NCBI GenBank assembly: GCA_041392505.1
Contig: JAWKLX010000013.1
Span: forward strand, 124,001-188,000
Source: UBA6168 sp041392505
Lineage (GTDB): Bacteria > Bacteroidota > Bacteroidia > Chitinophagales > Saprospiraceae
Direction: 5' to 3'
Length of the DNA stretch: 64,000 bases
Shown: positions 36,122-43,505 of the stretch, piece by piece
Position numbering within the stretch: the first letter of the stretch is position 1
Layout: the number at the start of each line of letters is the position of its first letter
Made by a program: the position numbers and the translations under genes
Notes under the pieces: generated by a model
Databases searched by the model: none
Told to the model about the DNA's origin: nothing
Seen by the model: the letters and a program-made list of their open reading frames with translations, nothing else

Positions 36122-37459
36122 TTACTGTTTCAAAACCTTCCTAAACGCCACTCCCTCCGCTGTGCAAACTTTCAGCAAATACGCCCTATCTGGCCAGCCA
36201 TGTGTGGCGATGGTTTTGTTCCAAATGGGCTGGTTGCCAATTTGTTCCGAAAAAACCTGCCTCCCTGTGAGGTCATATAGTTCGAGGCTGCCGCTGGCCG
36301 GTTTTTCAAAATCAACTCGGATGTTGAGCGCCTCGGAGAAGGGCGAAGGGAAAGACTGTATTCGGACGTTTTTCAAAACAGGCGTGAACAAGCTGGACAC
36401 TGAGTCGCTGGTATCGATGTAGATGTGCAACTTGGAAGAGAAGGAAGACCAACCGGTCGCTAAGGCGCCACCCGGTAAAAAGGCTTTGCTTCCGATAACA
36501 GGGGCGAGGTAATTTCCACTGGATATGGCATATTTCGTCTCGTCTATTGCTGTCATCTCAAGCCATTCACCTGTTTCGGTGTCGTAGGTTTCCACCAAAT
36601 CGAGGCCCCCACTGTTCGTGAGCCCACCTGCAATTACGATTTTGCCCTGGAGATAAAACGCAAGTGCCGAGGAACGGGCCATCGCCAAGTTCTCAAACCG
36701 CCAGGATCCGTCGGCGATATGGTAGATATCAATAGTATCCAAAAATTCACCCCCACCGATGAACCAAACCTCCTCCGGTGTGCTGACCACCGAGCGGGCG
36801 AAACCCCTTGGAAGGGCAAAGGATGCCGTTTCCCAGGTTGTATCCAAGGTGTTGTAGATAAAGCACTTGTCTTCTGACCACAGCAACAATTTTTGCCCGG
36901 CCGCCCCGCCGTGGAAATTTCCGGCAGCGGGTATGGTAATGGTATTCCAAGTGCCGGTTACGGGGTCAAAAATATCAAGGTCGTCAGAGAACCCATTGCC
37001 ATAGGGTCGGCCTCCCGCAAAATAGGCTTTGCCGTCAATGGCGACTGCGGTCACGTTGCGACGGGCGGAGGGAAGGTGTTCGAGGCTCCACTCCCCGGTC
37101 AGTGTGTCGTAAACTTCAATGGCGTCGCTGACAGTGGGAAAGCCGTTGTTCCACCAACCATAACCTCCTACGAACATGAGCTTCCCACCGACAGATAATC
37201 CTTGCAATTGAAGCCGTGGGTTGGCAAGCGGCTGCTCGCTCCATTCGCCCGTTTGTGTGTCGTAGGTGTAGATTTTGTCGGAGGCGGCGTTTGGGTCTAT
37301 GTTGAAATTGGCCTTTGCTCCGCCCACGATGAATAGTTTGCTGCCATGTACGCCAAGCCCTGAGAAGCAGAGCGGTGAGGGCATCTCGACAGTACTCCAA
37401 ACCTGAGCTTCCAACTGGCAATAGGCGAATAATAGGAAGGGTAAAATCATCTTTTTCAT
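36122..37459 (-). CDS. Secreted Kelch-repeat protein with T9SS type A sorting domain
   Basis: 445 residues. The ATG at 37459 starts the signal peptide (KKMILPFLLFAYCQLEAQ). Six or so Kelch blades are visible, each with a GG pair followed by D-ETGEW or a similar motif (IYTYDTQTGEWSEQPLA, MFVGGYGWWNNGFP, IEVYDTLTGEWSLEHLP, KAYFAGGRPYGNGFSDDL, IVIAGGLTNSGGLDLVETYD). The sorting domain begins VRIQSFPSPFSEALNI, with the usual PNP replaced by SPF, and ends FRKVLKQ. It lies between two large paralogs, with near-identical spacers on both sides, so the three are probably one transcription unit. Ligand unknown. Confidence 0.87.
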   Translation of the reverse strand: MKKMILPFLLFAYCQLEAQVWSTVEMPSPLCFSGLGVHGSKLFIVGGAKANFNIDPNAASDKIYTYDTQTGEWSEQPLANPRLQLQGLSVGGKLMFVGGYGWWNNGFPTVSDAIEVYDTLTGEWSLEHLPSARRNVTAVAIDGKAYFAGGRPYGNGFSDDLDIFDPVTGTWNTITIPAAGNFHGGAAGQKLLLWSEDKCFIYNTLDTTWETASFALPRGFARSVVSTPEEVWFIGGGEFLDTIDIYHIADGSWRFENLAMARSSALAFYLQGKIVIAGGLTNSGGLDLVETYDTETGEWLEMTAIDETKYAISSGNYLAPVIGSKAFLPGGALATGWSSFSSKLHIYIDTSDSVSSLFTPVLKNVRIQSFPSPFSEALNIRVDFEKPASGSLELYDLTGRQVFSEQIGNQPIWNKTIATHGWPDRAYLLKVCTAEGVAFRKVLKQ

Positions 37460-37547
37460 GATTGTAATTTTTAAAGGTGAAAAATAAAGAAGCACCACCC
37501 CTGGGAAATTGAGGTTTCCCCAGAGGCGGCACAGATGAGGAAAGGGC
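37460..37547. repeat. Duplicated intergenic spacer, copy 2
   Basis: This is the counterpart of 36037-36121, with the same order of blocks ahead of a start codon and after a sorting-domain stop. The similarity extends into the last codons of the upstream gene (CACTGTTTC). The short spacer and absence of a terminator argue for co-transcription. Confidence 0.7.
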
Positions 37548-39191
37548 TCACTGTTTCACAAACCTTCCGATGTAAACTTGGGCACCATCAACCAGCTTCA
37601 GGGTGTAAAAGCCGCTTGGCAAATGCCCCACCTGCACCGCCTGCCCGGGCGTGAAAGTCCGCCGCTCCACTAACCTCCCCTGGGCGTCAAACAAGCTGAT
37701 TTCATTTGGTTTGGACATGGTTTCCGGCAGTTGGAGGTAGAGGAGGTCATTGGCAGGATTGGGCGAAAGCACCAGTTCAACAACAGTCGCCTCATCGGTC
37801 GAAGTGATGCAGTCCATGGAAACGATCACGTCACTTTCATACGCCCCGATGTCCACGCAGCCGTTGGGTCGGTCGTTGCCGTCGAGGTCAGTAGGTGGTA
37901 GGTTGCCGAGGTCAACACCTGCGTCAATGGCGGGGCTGGTGGCGGAGAGGTGGTAATCGTCCGTACCCATAAAGAGTGGATCGGCATTCTGTTGGTCGTA
38001 GGTGAGGGCATGGGTGGCAAGGGAGTTGTCGCCAATGAGGTTGCCGCCGAGGGAGGTGACGGTGACATCGTTGGTTATCGCTATATACTCATCATAGCCA
38101 GGGTTGTGGAGGATGGTATTCTGCATTTCCACACCGCCAAGTTCATCGAGCAGGATGCCAGCCGCCTCATTGTCGGCCTGTGTGGTATTCAACATTTTAA
38201 AACCAGGGTACATGTCGAGCATGACAACCCCCGCACCCGTATTGCCCGTAACAAGGCTGTTTTCCAATAAGAAAGTAGAGCCATCTGGGAGGCCCGCTTC
38301 AAAAAGACCAAACTGGGAGGTGCCAAATGTGCCCCCTATCGGGCTGGCATTGTCCCGTACCTCACAACGCCTCATGACCGCATGGGAATTGTCGCTACTG
38401 GACAGCAACCAAACTGCACCACCAGTCTCACCTGCGGAGTTGCCGATCAGTTGGCAATCTTCTATCTCAAACGCAATCGAACTCCTTGCATCCGACCAGA
38501 GGGTCAGCCCCCCACCGCTTGTTGTTGCCACGTTGTTGAGCATCCTGCAATTGCGGACCACAAAAGTATCAGGCCCGGTGTCAGGTGCCCCGCCAATATC
38601 CAATGCCCCACTGTAAGCGCTGGTATTGTTTTCAAAAACACAATTTTCGACCAGCACATTTGCCGAGCTTGGGGAGGTTGTCCAGATGGCAACAGCAGCC
38701 AAATCATCCGTGCAGGTGTTTTCGGTAAATGTGGAATTGGTCACTTGGGCAGTGCAATTCTGGCCGTTCTGGAAATTTAGATATAATGCCGAAACATTCG
38801 GAGCGGAGTTCCCCTGAAATTCACAACTGTCAACGGACACCTTTGTCCCGGGGATAAAATTGTTGACTGTCAAGGCCCCACCTGAAGAATTGCTGGATTG
38901 GTTGCCAGTGAAAGTGCAACGTTCAAACACCACATCCGGGTTTGGGTACTGCGTACCAGCGTTTTGCCAAATAAATACCGCCCCACCAATCGAACTGCCA
39001 GCGATGTTGTTGGTAAACGTGCAATCGAGGAAGGTGCAGTTCGAATTCCCAGAATTGGCAGCCCCGCCCCACTCACTGGCATGGTTGTCCGTAAACTCGG
39101 TACCTATCACCTTGGCATCGGCATGTCCAACCAAATGAAGTGCAGACCGTTCGGAACTGTTGTTTTTGAAATGGCAATCCTCTATGGTCAC
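37548..39191 (-). CDS. Beta-helix T9SS protein (paralog 2), C-terminal part, out of frame with its N-terminal half
   Basis: 547 residues beginning at a GTG, with no signal peptide. They consist of parallel beta-helix turns (IEDCHFKNNSSERSALHL, FERCTFTGNQSSNSSGGAL), the choice-of-anchor Q-like block (SPAIDAGVDLGNLPPTDLDG), and a type A sorting domain (LVLSPNPANDLLYLQL to GRFVKQ). The C-terminal ~150 residues are nearly the same as paralog 1. In the third frame the chain continues upstream as GGIFFRSSGIIRNCTFQD, which joins the 39188-40789 frame at the G9 run 39289-39297. With one more G the two halves form a ~1080-residue protein. Alone this part could not be exported. Confidence 0.8.
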   Translation of the reverse strand: MTIEDCHFKNNSSERSALHLVGHADAKVIGTEFTDNHASEWGGAANSGNSNCTFLDCTFTNNIAGSSIGGAVFIWQNAGTQYPNPDVVFERCTFTGNQSSNSSGGALTVNNFIPGTKVSVDSCEFQGNSAPNVSALYLNFQNGQNCTAQVTNSTFTENTCTDDLAAVAIWTTSPSSANVLVENCVFENNTSAYSGALDIGGAPDTGPDTFVVRNCRMLNNVATTSGGGLTLWSDARSSIAFEIEDCQLIGNSAGETGGAVWLLSSSDNSHAVMRRCEVRDNASPIGGTFGTSQFGLFEAGLPDGSTFLLENSLVTGNTGAGVVMLDMYPGFKMLNTTQADNEAAGILLDELGGVEMQNTILHNPGYDEYIAITNDVTVTSLGGNLIGDNSLATHALTYDQQNADPLFMGTDDYHLSATSPAIDAGVDLGNLPPTDLDGNDRPNGCVDIGAYESDVIVSMDCITSTDEATVVELVLSPNPANDLLYLQLPETMSKPNEISLFDAQGRLVERRTFTPGQAVQVGHLPSGFYTLKLVDGAQVYIGRFVKQ

Positions 39192-40789
39192 TTCAATGCC
39201 GCTATCGGTAGTGCAACCAGCACCCCACCTACCGCTGTTGTCCTGAAAGGTGCAGTTTCGGATAATGCCCGATGACCGAAAAAAAATACCCCCCCCCTGT
39301 ATAGTGCCTCAGCACCACTCGGCGGATCGCCCTGCAAAGCCGCCCCTCCCTGAACGGTAAAGCCATCTATCAGGCATCCGTCGGCGGCATTGGATGCGGT
39401 CATCACATGGATGGTGTTGTCGGAACGGTTGTTCAGGAAATCACCGGGGGTGTCGTCCCCGTTCAGGTCACCTGAAAGGATGGTGGTATGCAGCTCGATG
39501 TTCCGCTCGAAAAGGCTGCACTCCGTCCCAGCAAAGCCGCCATAGAGTTTTAGGTCTTCATCAATCAAAAAAGTAGAAGTAGTATTTCCACCAGCGGTGT
39601 CTGGCAGGTAAGTGCCTTCCGCCACCCAGATTTCATCGCCTGCTTCGGCAGCGGCGAGGGCGACTTGCAAGTCGGTGTAGGCATCGACCCAAGAGGTGCC
39701 GTCGTTGTTGCCCGTGGCAGCGTGGTTGACGTAGGTGCGTTCATTGAGGATACCACCGTCCCACTTGTAAAGGGCTGGTTCTGACCCAGTGCCTTCTACA
39801 TTAACCGCCCAACCTATTTCAGGAGAGTAGAAAGATGGCGCAAAAATATCAAGCGTATTATCCAAGACACTCCATGAGGTGCCGAGGTTTTTTGTAGATG
39901 TAAAAAGGCTGTCAAAATAGGCTGTGCCCACAATGACGTTGGAGCACGGTATGGCCGTTACTTCAGTCAGGTTGTCGCTGTTGCTTATTTCTTCCCAGCT
40001 TTCTCCACCATTGGTTGTCTTGATTAGTTTAAGAGGAAGGTTGTTGTAATCGCCCACCAAAGCCAGCCCTTGTTTGCTATCAATAAAAGCAATAGAACCA
40101 AAATTATCGGTGACATCGGTCGCCTGATGCACCGTCCAGTTTTGACCTCTATCAACACTTCGATACAACCTGCCTTTGGTCGTTCCTACCCAAAGCGTAT
40201 CGCCAGAAATGTCATAATTAGTAGGCGTATTCAAATGGTCCTCACCCGGTAGGAATGGAGGATAATTCATATTGGGCGTCAGTACCACCCAGCTTTCTCC
40301 ACCATCATCAGTCCTTGCCATGCCAGAGCCAATGCTGAATGCAACTCCTTCCAGTGTATTAAAAAACATAACCCGTCCAGCGCCACTCGGCCCACTTAAT
40401 ACTTCAGTCCAAGTATTGCCAGCATCAGTGGTACGGAAAAGTGCCGAGGAATTCTGGAAATTGAGCGTACTGAAGATGGCTGTGCTGTCGCTCAAGGCCC
40501 AAATACCCAGTGTCATTTTTCCGGGAGCTTGCGTCATTTCCGTTACCGACCAGTTAGCCCCGCCATTGGTTGTTCTCAACACTTTGAGTATGTGGGTTGA
40601 AGGGACAGGAATGCCCCACTGGCCATAATCCAAAGCAATGGCCCATGCTACTTGGTCACTGACAATGGATACGTTCATGACGCTAAAGTTGTCGGGTAAA
40701 GTCCCGGCCGCTTGTGGCGACCAGACTTGAGAAAACAGGTTGAGGGTAAAAAGCAAAAAAAGTGCGAAGGGTAAAAGTCTTGTTTTCAT
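39188..40789 (-). CDS. Beta-helix T9SS protein (paralog 2), N-terminal part with signal peptide
   Basis: 533 residues: a signal peptide (MKTRLLPFALFLLFTLNLFSQ) and Ycf48/BNR repeats (TTNGGANWSVTE, TTDAGNTWTEVLSG, SVDRGQNWTVHQ, TTNGGESWEEIS). The beta-helix opening DGTSWVDAYTDLQVALAAA follows, as in paralog 1. After ALYRGG the frame runs into a meaningless tail (VFFFGHRALSETAPF...) and stops. The switch is at the coding-strand tract G9-TA-T8 (39279-39297 on the plus strand). The chain as encoded has no sorting domain, so it would probably reach the periplasm but not be secreted. It is the first gene of the three-gene unit. Confidence 0.8.
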   Translation of the reverse strand: MKTRLLPFALFLLFTLNLFSQVWSPQAAGTLPDNFSVMNVSIVSDQVAWAIALDYGQWGIPVPSTHILKVLRTTNGGANWSVTEMTQAPGKMTLGIWALSDSTAIFSTLNFQNSSALFRTTDAGNTWTEVLSGPSGAGRVMFFNTLEGVAFSIGSGMARTDDGGESWVVLTPNMNYPPFLPGEDHLNTPTNYDISGDTLWVGTTKGRLYRSVDRGQNWTVHQATDVTDNFGSIAFIDSKQGLALVGDYNNLPLKLIKTTNGGESWEEISNSDNLTEVTAIPCSNVIVGTAYFDSLFTSTKNLGTSWSVLDNTLDIFAPSFYSPEIGWAVNVEGTGSEPALYKWDGGILNERTYVNHAATGNNDGTSWVDAYTDLQVALAAAEAGDEIWVAEGTYLPDTAGGNTTSTFLIDEDLKLYGGFAGTECSLFERNIELHTTILSGDLNGDDTPGDFLNNRSDNTIHVMTASNAADGCLIDGFTVQGGAALQGDPPSGAEALYRGGVFFFGHRALSETAPFRTTAVGGVLVALPIAALK

Positions 40790-40991
40790 GACGAAATTTT
40801 TAGGTTAAAAAAAATGAGTGATTACGTCACAAAAATGGCAGCAGGCCAGCCGTTCAACCTTTCGATCTGGGTGCAAAACCTTTCAATCTGGGTGCAAAGG
40901 CAGCTTCAATTGGTAGCGATCCGCCCGTTTGTTTCGAAAAAAATAAGGTATCTATATATATAGGAAAAAGGGACAATTCTTCCCATAGTAC

Positions 40992-40999
40992 TATATTTG
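40992..40999 (+). promoter_or_regulatory. Candidate -7 element of the metal-efflux operon
   Basis: TATATTTG fits TAnnTTTG and lies 10 bases before the ATG at 41010, predicting a very short leader. No TTG sits at a clean -33 distance, so the call rests on one element only. Confidence 0.4.
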
Positions 41000-41009
41000 C
41001 CAACTTATC

Positions 41010-41402
41010 ATGAAATTCACCGCTTACATATTAGCCTTTTACCTCCTGCTGGGCAGCTTCATCCCCCGGACGGATTTCAGTCAATTGTTGCGGTTAAAAG
41101 ATTTGCAGGAGCACTACCAACTGCACTGCCAAGAAGCCGAAATGGCAGGTAAGGAAGTCTGCCTTCAAGAATTTCTCTACGATCATTTCATTGAACACAA
41201 CGACCACGAGCATGCAGAGAACGGGTGCAGCCACGAAGGCTTACCGATGCACTCCTGCACCATTTCTGTTCTGATGGCTTTCGCCAAAATGCACGATGCC
41301 AGTGGTGATTATGAAATAAAAAAGGCATTCTCCATTCCCGCTTTCAAAAACGAATTCCACCCATCTATTTTCCTTTCTGTAATTGACCAGCCACCCTGCT
41401 GA
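41010..41402 (+). CDS. Small exported His/Cys-rich protein at the head of the metal-efflux operon
   Basis: 130 residues. A hydrophobic N-terminus (MKFTAYILAFYLLLGSF) suggests export. A heptad-like helical stretch (LLRLKDLQEHYQLHCQEAE) follows. Residues 63-83 form a metal-ligand cluster with His 63, 66, 68, 75 and 81 and Cys 73 and 83 (HNDHEHAENGCSHEG). No named family is recognised. Proteins of this size commonly precede CusA-type pumps in Bacteroidota. A periplasmic metal-binding or sensing role is inferred from the cluster and from the efflux genes 250 bases downstream. Confidence 0.7.
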   Translation: MKFTAYILAFYLLLGSFIPRTDFSQLLRLKDLQEHYQLHCQEAEMAGKEVCLQEFLYDHFIEHNDHEHAENGCSHEGLPMHSCTISVLMAFAKMHDASGDYEIKKAFSIPAFKNEFHPSIFLSVIDQPPC

Positions 41403-41473
41403 TCCTCTTCCTACCAAAGGGAGCTTTGGACATCTCTCCATTGCTCCAATTTTCAATTTTAGCAATATCTCGC

Positions 41474-41572
41474 TTTTGTCATTTTGTAAAAATCTGTTCC
41501 GTCTTATGGGCGTGCTATGCGTGCCAACCAGACAGCCCACTTGACGGAACAGATTTTTCCAAAATGACAAAA
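41474..41572. repeat. Long inverted repeat in front of the CusA gene
   Basis: Bases 41474-41503 and 41543-41572 are inverted copies matching at 29 of 30 positions (TTTTGTCATTTTGTAAAAAT arm). They enclose 39 bases that contain a further GGGC/GCCC pair. The hairpin lies between the small His-rich gene and the pump gene in the same orientation. It may be a processing or attenuation structure in the operon transcript, or a MITE-like insertion. Confidence 0.65.
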
Positions 41573-41651
41573 AGGGCACAAAAGAGGCTGGAAAAACAAC
41601 CATCCAACCATCAAACCATCCAGCCATTCCAACCATCCACCTTATTGAAAT

Positions 41652-42488
41652 ATGATCGAAAAAATTATCCGCCTTTCTGTTAAAAACAAACTCGTCGTGG
41701 GGCTGCTCGTCCTTGGGCTGATTGCAGGAGGCATTTATTCTCTCAACCAACTGCCCATCGATGCCGTGCCTGACATCACCAACAACCAGGTACAAGTCGT
41801 CACGGTATCCACCTCCCTCGCAGCGCAAGAGGTCGAGCAATTCATCACCTACCCAGTCGAAATGGCCATGGCCAACATCCCCAACGTGACGGAAATCCGC
41901 TCCATTTCCCGCTTTGGGCTGTCCGTCGTCACGATCGTCTTCGAGGACTTTGTGCCGATCATGATGGCCCGGCAATTTGTCAAGGAACAGATCAGTCTGG
42001 CCGAGGCCGAAATCCCTGCCGGATTGGGCATGCCTGAACTCATGCCGATCACGACAGGCTTGGGGGAAATTTACCAATATGTCCTCCAAGTACAGCCCGG
42101 ATACGAAGACCGCTACGACGCCATGCAACTCCGCACCATCCAGGATTGGATCGTCAAACGGCAGCTCGCAGGCACACCCGGCATCATCGAAACAAGCAGT
42201 TTCGGTGGCTACCTCAAACAGTACGAAGTCGCCCTCGACCCCTATCTCATGCAGAGTCTCGATGTGACAGTGCAGGAAGTTTTCGATGCGCTGGGAAAGA
42301 ACAACCAGAACTCCGGCGGCAGTTATATCGAAAAAAACACCAACGCCTTTTACATCCGTACGGAGGGGTTGGTGAAATCATTGACGGACATTGAAAACAT
42401 CCCCATTGCCAACCACAATAGCGTGCCCGTGCTGATCAAGGATGTCGGCAAAGTACAGTTCGGCAGCCCCAACGTTTCGGCTGCATGA
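41652..42488 (+). CDS. cusA: CusA/CzcA-family RND metal efflux pump, N-terminal fragment
   Basis: 278 residues in frame from the natural ATG: IRLSVKNKLVVGLLVLGLIA forms TM1, followed by the porter-domain signature (LPIDAVPDITNNQVQVVT, EVEQFITYPVEMAMANIPNV, RSISRFGLSVVTIVFED). The frame ends at GSPNVSAA. Restoring one base near 42473 gives GSPNRFGCMTMDGKGE and continues the pump. The intact gene would run 41652-45935 (about 1430 residues, with a fused CusC). It exports Cu/Ag or Zn/Co/Cd-type cations by proton antiport in a CusABC-like tripartite pump. The exact metal is not predictable. Confidence 0.82.
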   Translation: MIEKIIRLSVKNKLVVGLLVLGLIAGGIYSLNQLPIDAVPDITNNQVQVVTVSTSLAAQEVEQFITYPVEMAMANIPNVTEIRSISRFGLSVVTIVFEDFVPIMMARQFVKEQISLAEAEIPAGLGMPELMPITTGLGEIYQYVLQVQPGYEDRYDAMQLRTIQDWIVKRQLAGTPGIIETSSFGGYLKQYEVALDPYLMQSLDVTVQEVFDALGKNNQNSGGSYIEKNTNAFYIRTEGLVKSLTDIENIPIANHNSVPVLIKDVGKVQFGSPNVSAA

Positions 42489-42566
42489 CCATGGACGGCA
42501 AGGGCGAAACAGTCGGCGGCATTACCCTCATGCTCAAAGGCGGCAACTCTTCCGAGGCCATCCAAA

Positions 42567-43355
42567 ATGTCCACCAGCGCATTGAACAGATCAAAATCGC
42601 TACCTCGAAGGCATCAATATTTACCCCTACCTCGACCGCTCGGTATTGGTCGGCAAGACCATCAGCACCGTGAAAAAGAATTTGTTGGAAGGAGGGCCAT
42701 TGTCATCTTAGTGTTGATCCTCTTGCTCGGCGACTTGCGGGCCGGATTGATCGTCGCTTCTGTCATCCCACTGGCCATGCTCTTTGCCCTCATTTTAATG
42801 AGTTATTTCGGCGTGTCCGCCAATCTCATGTCGCTCGGAGCGATAGATTTTGGCATCGTCATCGACGGGGCCGTCATCATCGTGGAAGGGGTGCTGCACG
42901 GGCTGTTCACGTATCATGTTGGCAAACAGCTCACGCAAACAGAGATGGACGGCATCATCACTGAGTCGTCGGCGAAGTTGTTCCGGTCGGCGGTGTTTGG
43001 CGTTTTTATCATCCTCGTCGTTTTTGTGCCGATCATGACGCTGACGGGAATCGAAGGGAAAATGTTCCGGCCAATGGCCATGACCTTCAGCTTTGCCGTG
43101 CTGGGTGCACTCGTATTATCGCTGACCTACGTGCCTGCCGTTTCAGCGTTGGTTTTGTCAAAAAACATCAGCGCACACCAAACTTTTGCCGATAAAATAA
43201 TGGATCTTCCTAAAAGGCTCTACGAGCCAGTTTTGCAGTTTTTCGCTGAAATATTACGCCCTCGTTTTGTTGGCGGCAGGCATTTGTTTGATTGCTTCTT
43301 TCTTGGTTTTTCAAACCCTCGGTTCGTCTTCATACCCTACACTGGAAGAGGGTGA
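42567..43355 (+). pseudogene. cusA: CusA/CzcA pump, middle fragment flanked by frameshifts
   Basis: In-frame pump sequence runs from about 42697 to about 43243. It holds transmembrane helices and motif regions (IVILVLILLLGDLRAGLIVA, VSANLMSLGAIDFGIVIDGA, GVFIILVVFVPIMTLTGIEG, FSFAVLGALVLSLTYVPAVS). The first ~43 residues of this open frame are not pump sequence. The true frame there reads RYLEGINIYPYLDRSVLVGK. Single-base gaps or extra bases can be placed near 42593 (A run), 42694 (G run), 43239-43243 (T run), 43381, 43448-43451 (C run) and 43470. The conserved Asp-rich TM4 segment DFGIVIDGAV is intact. Confidence 0.75.
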
Positions 43356-43505
43356 CCTGGCCATGCAGATGACCATCCAGCGGGCAGTTCATTGCAGGAG
43401 AGCGTCCGTTCTTCCAGCAAAGCAGAAAAGATTTTATTGGAAAATTTCCCCGGAGGTTAAGCACGTCGTTCCAAGATCGGCGACCCTGAAGTTCCGACCG
43501 ACCCC

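Noticed and set aside
41241..42128. 295-codon open frame on the minus strand, antisense to the CusA gene
   Set aside because: The plus strand encodes unmistakable RND pump sequence here. The antisense product has no domain and arises from codon bias.
42470..43475. Programmed ribosomal frameshifting as an explanation for the split CusA gene
   Set aside because: About seven shifts in both directions within 1 kb cannot be programmed. Assembly error or decay is far simpler.
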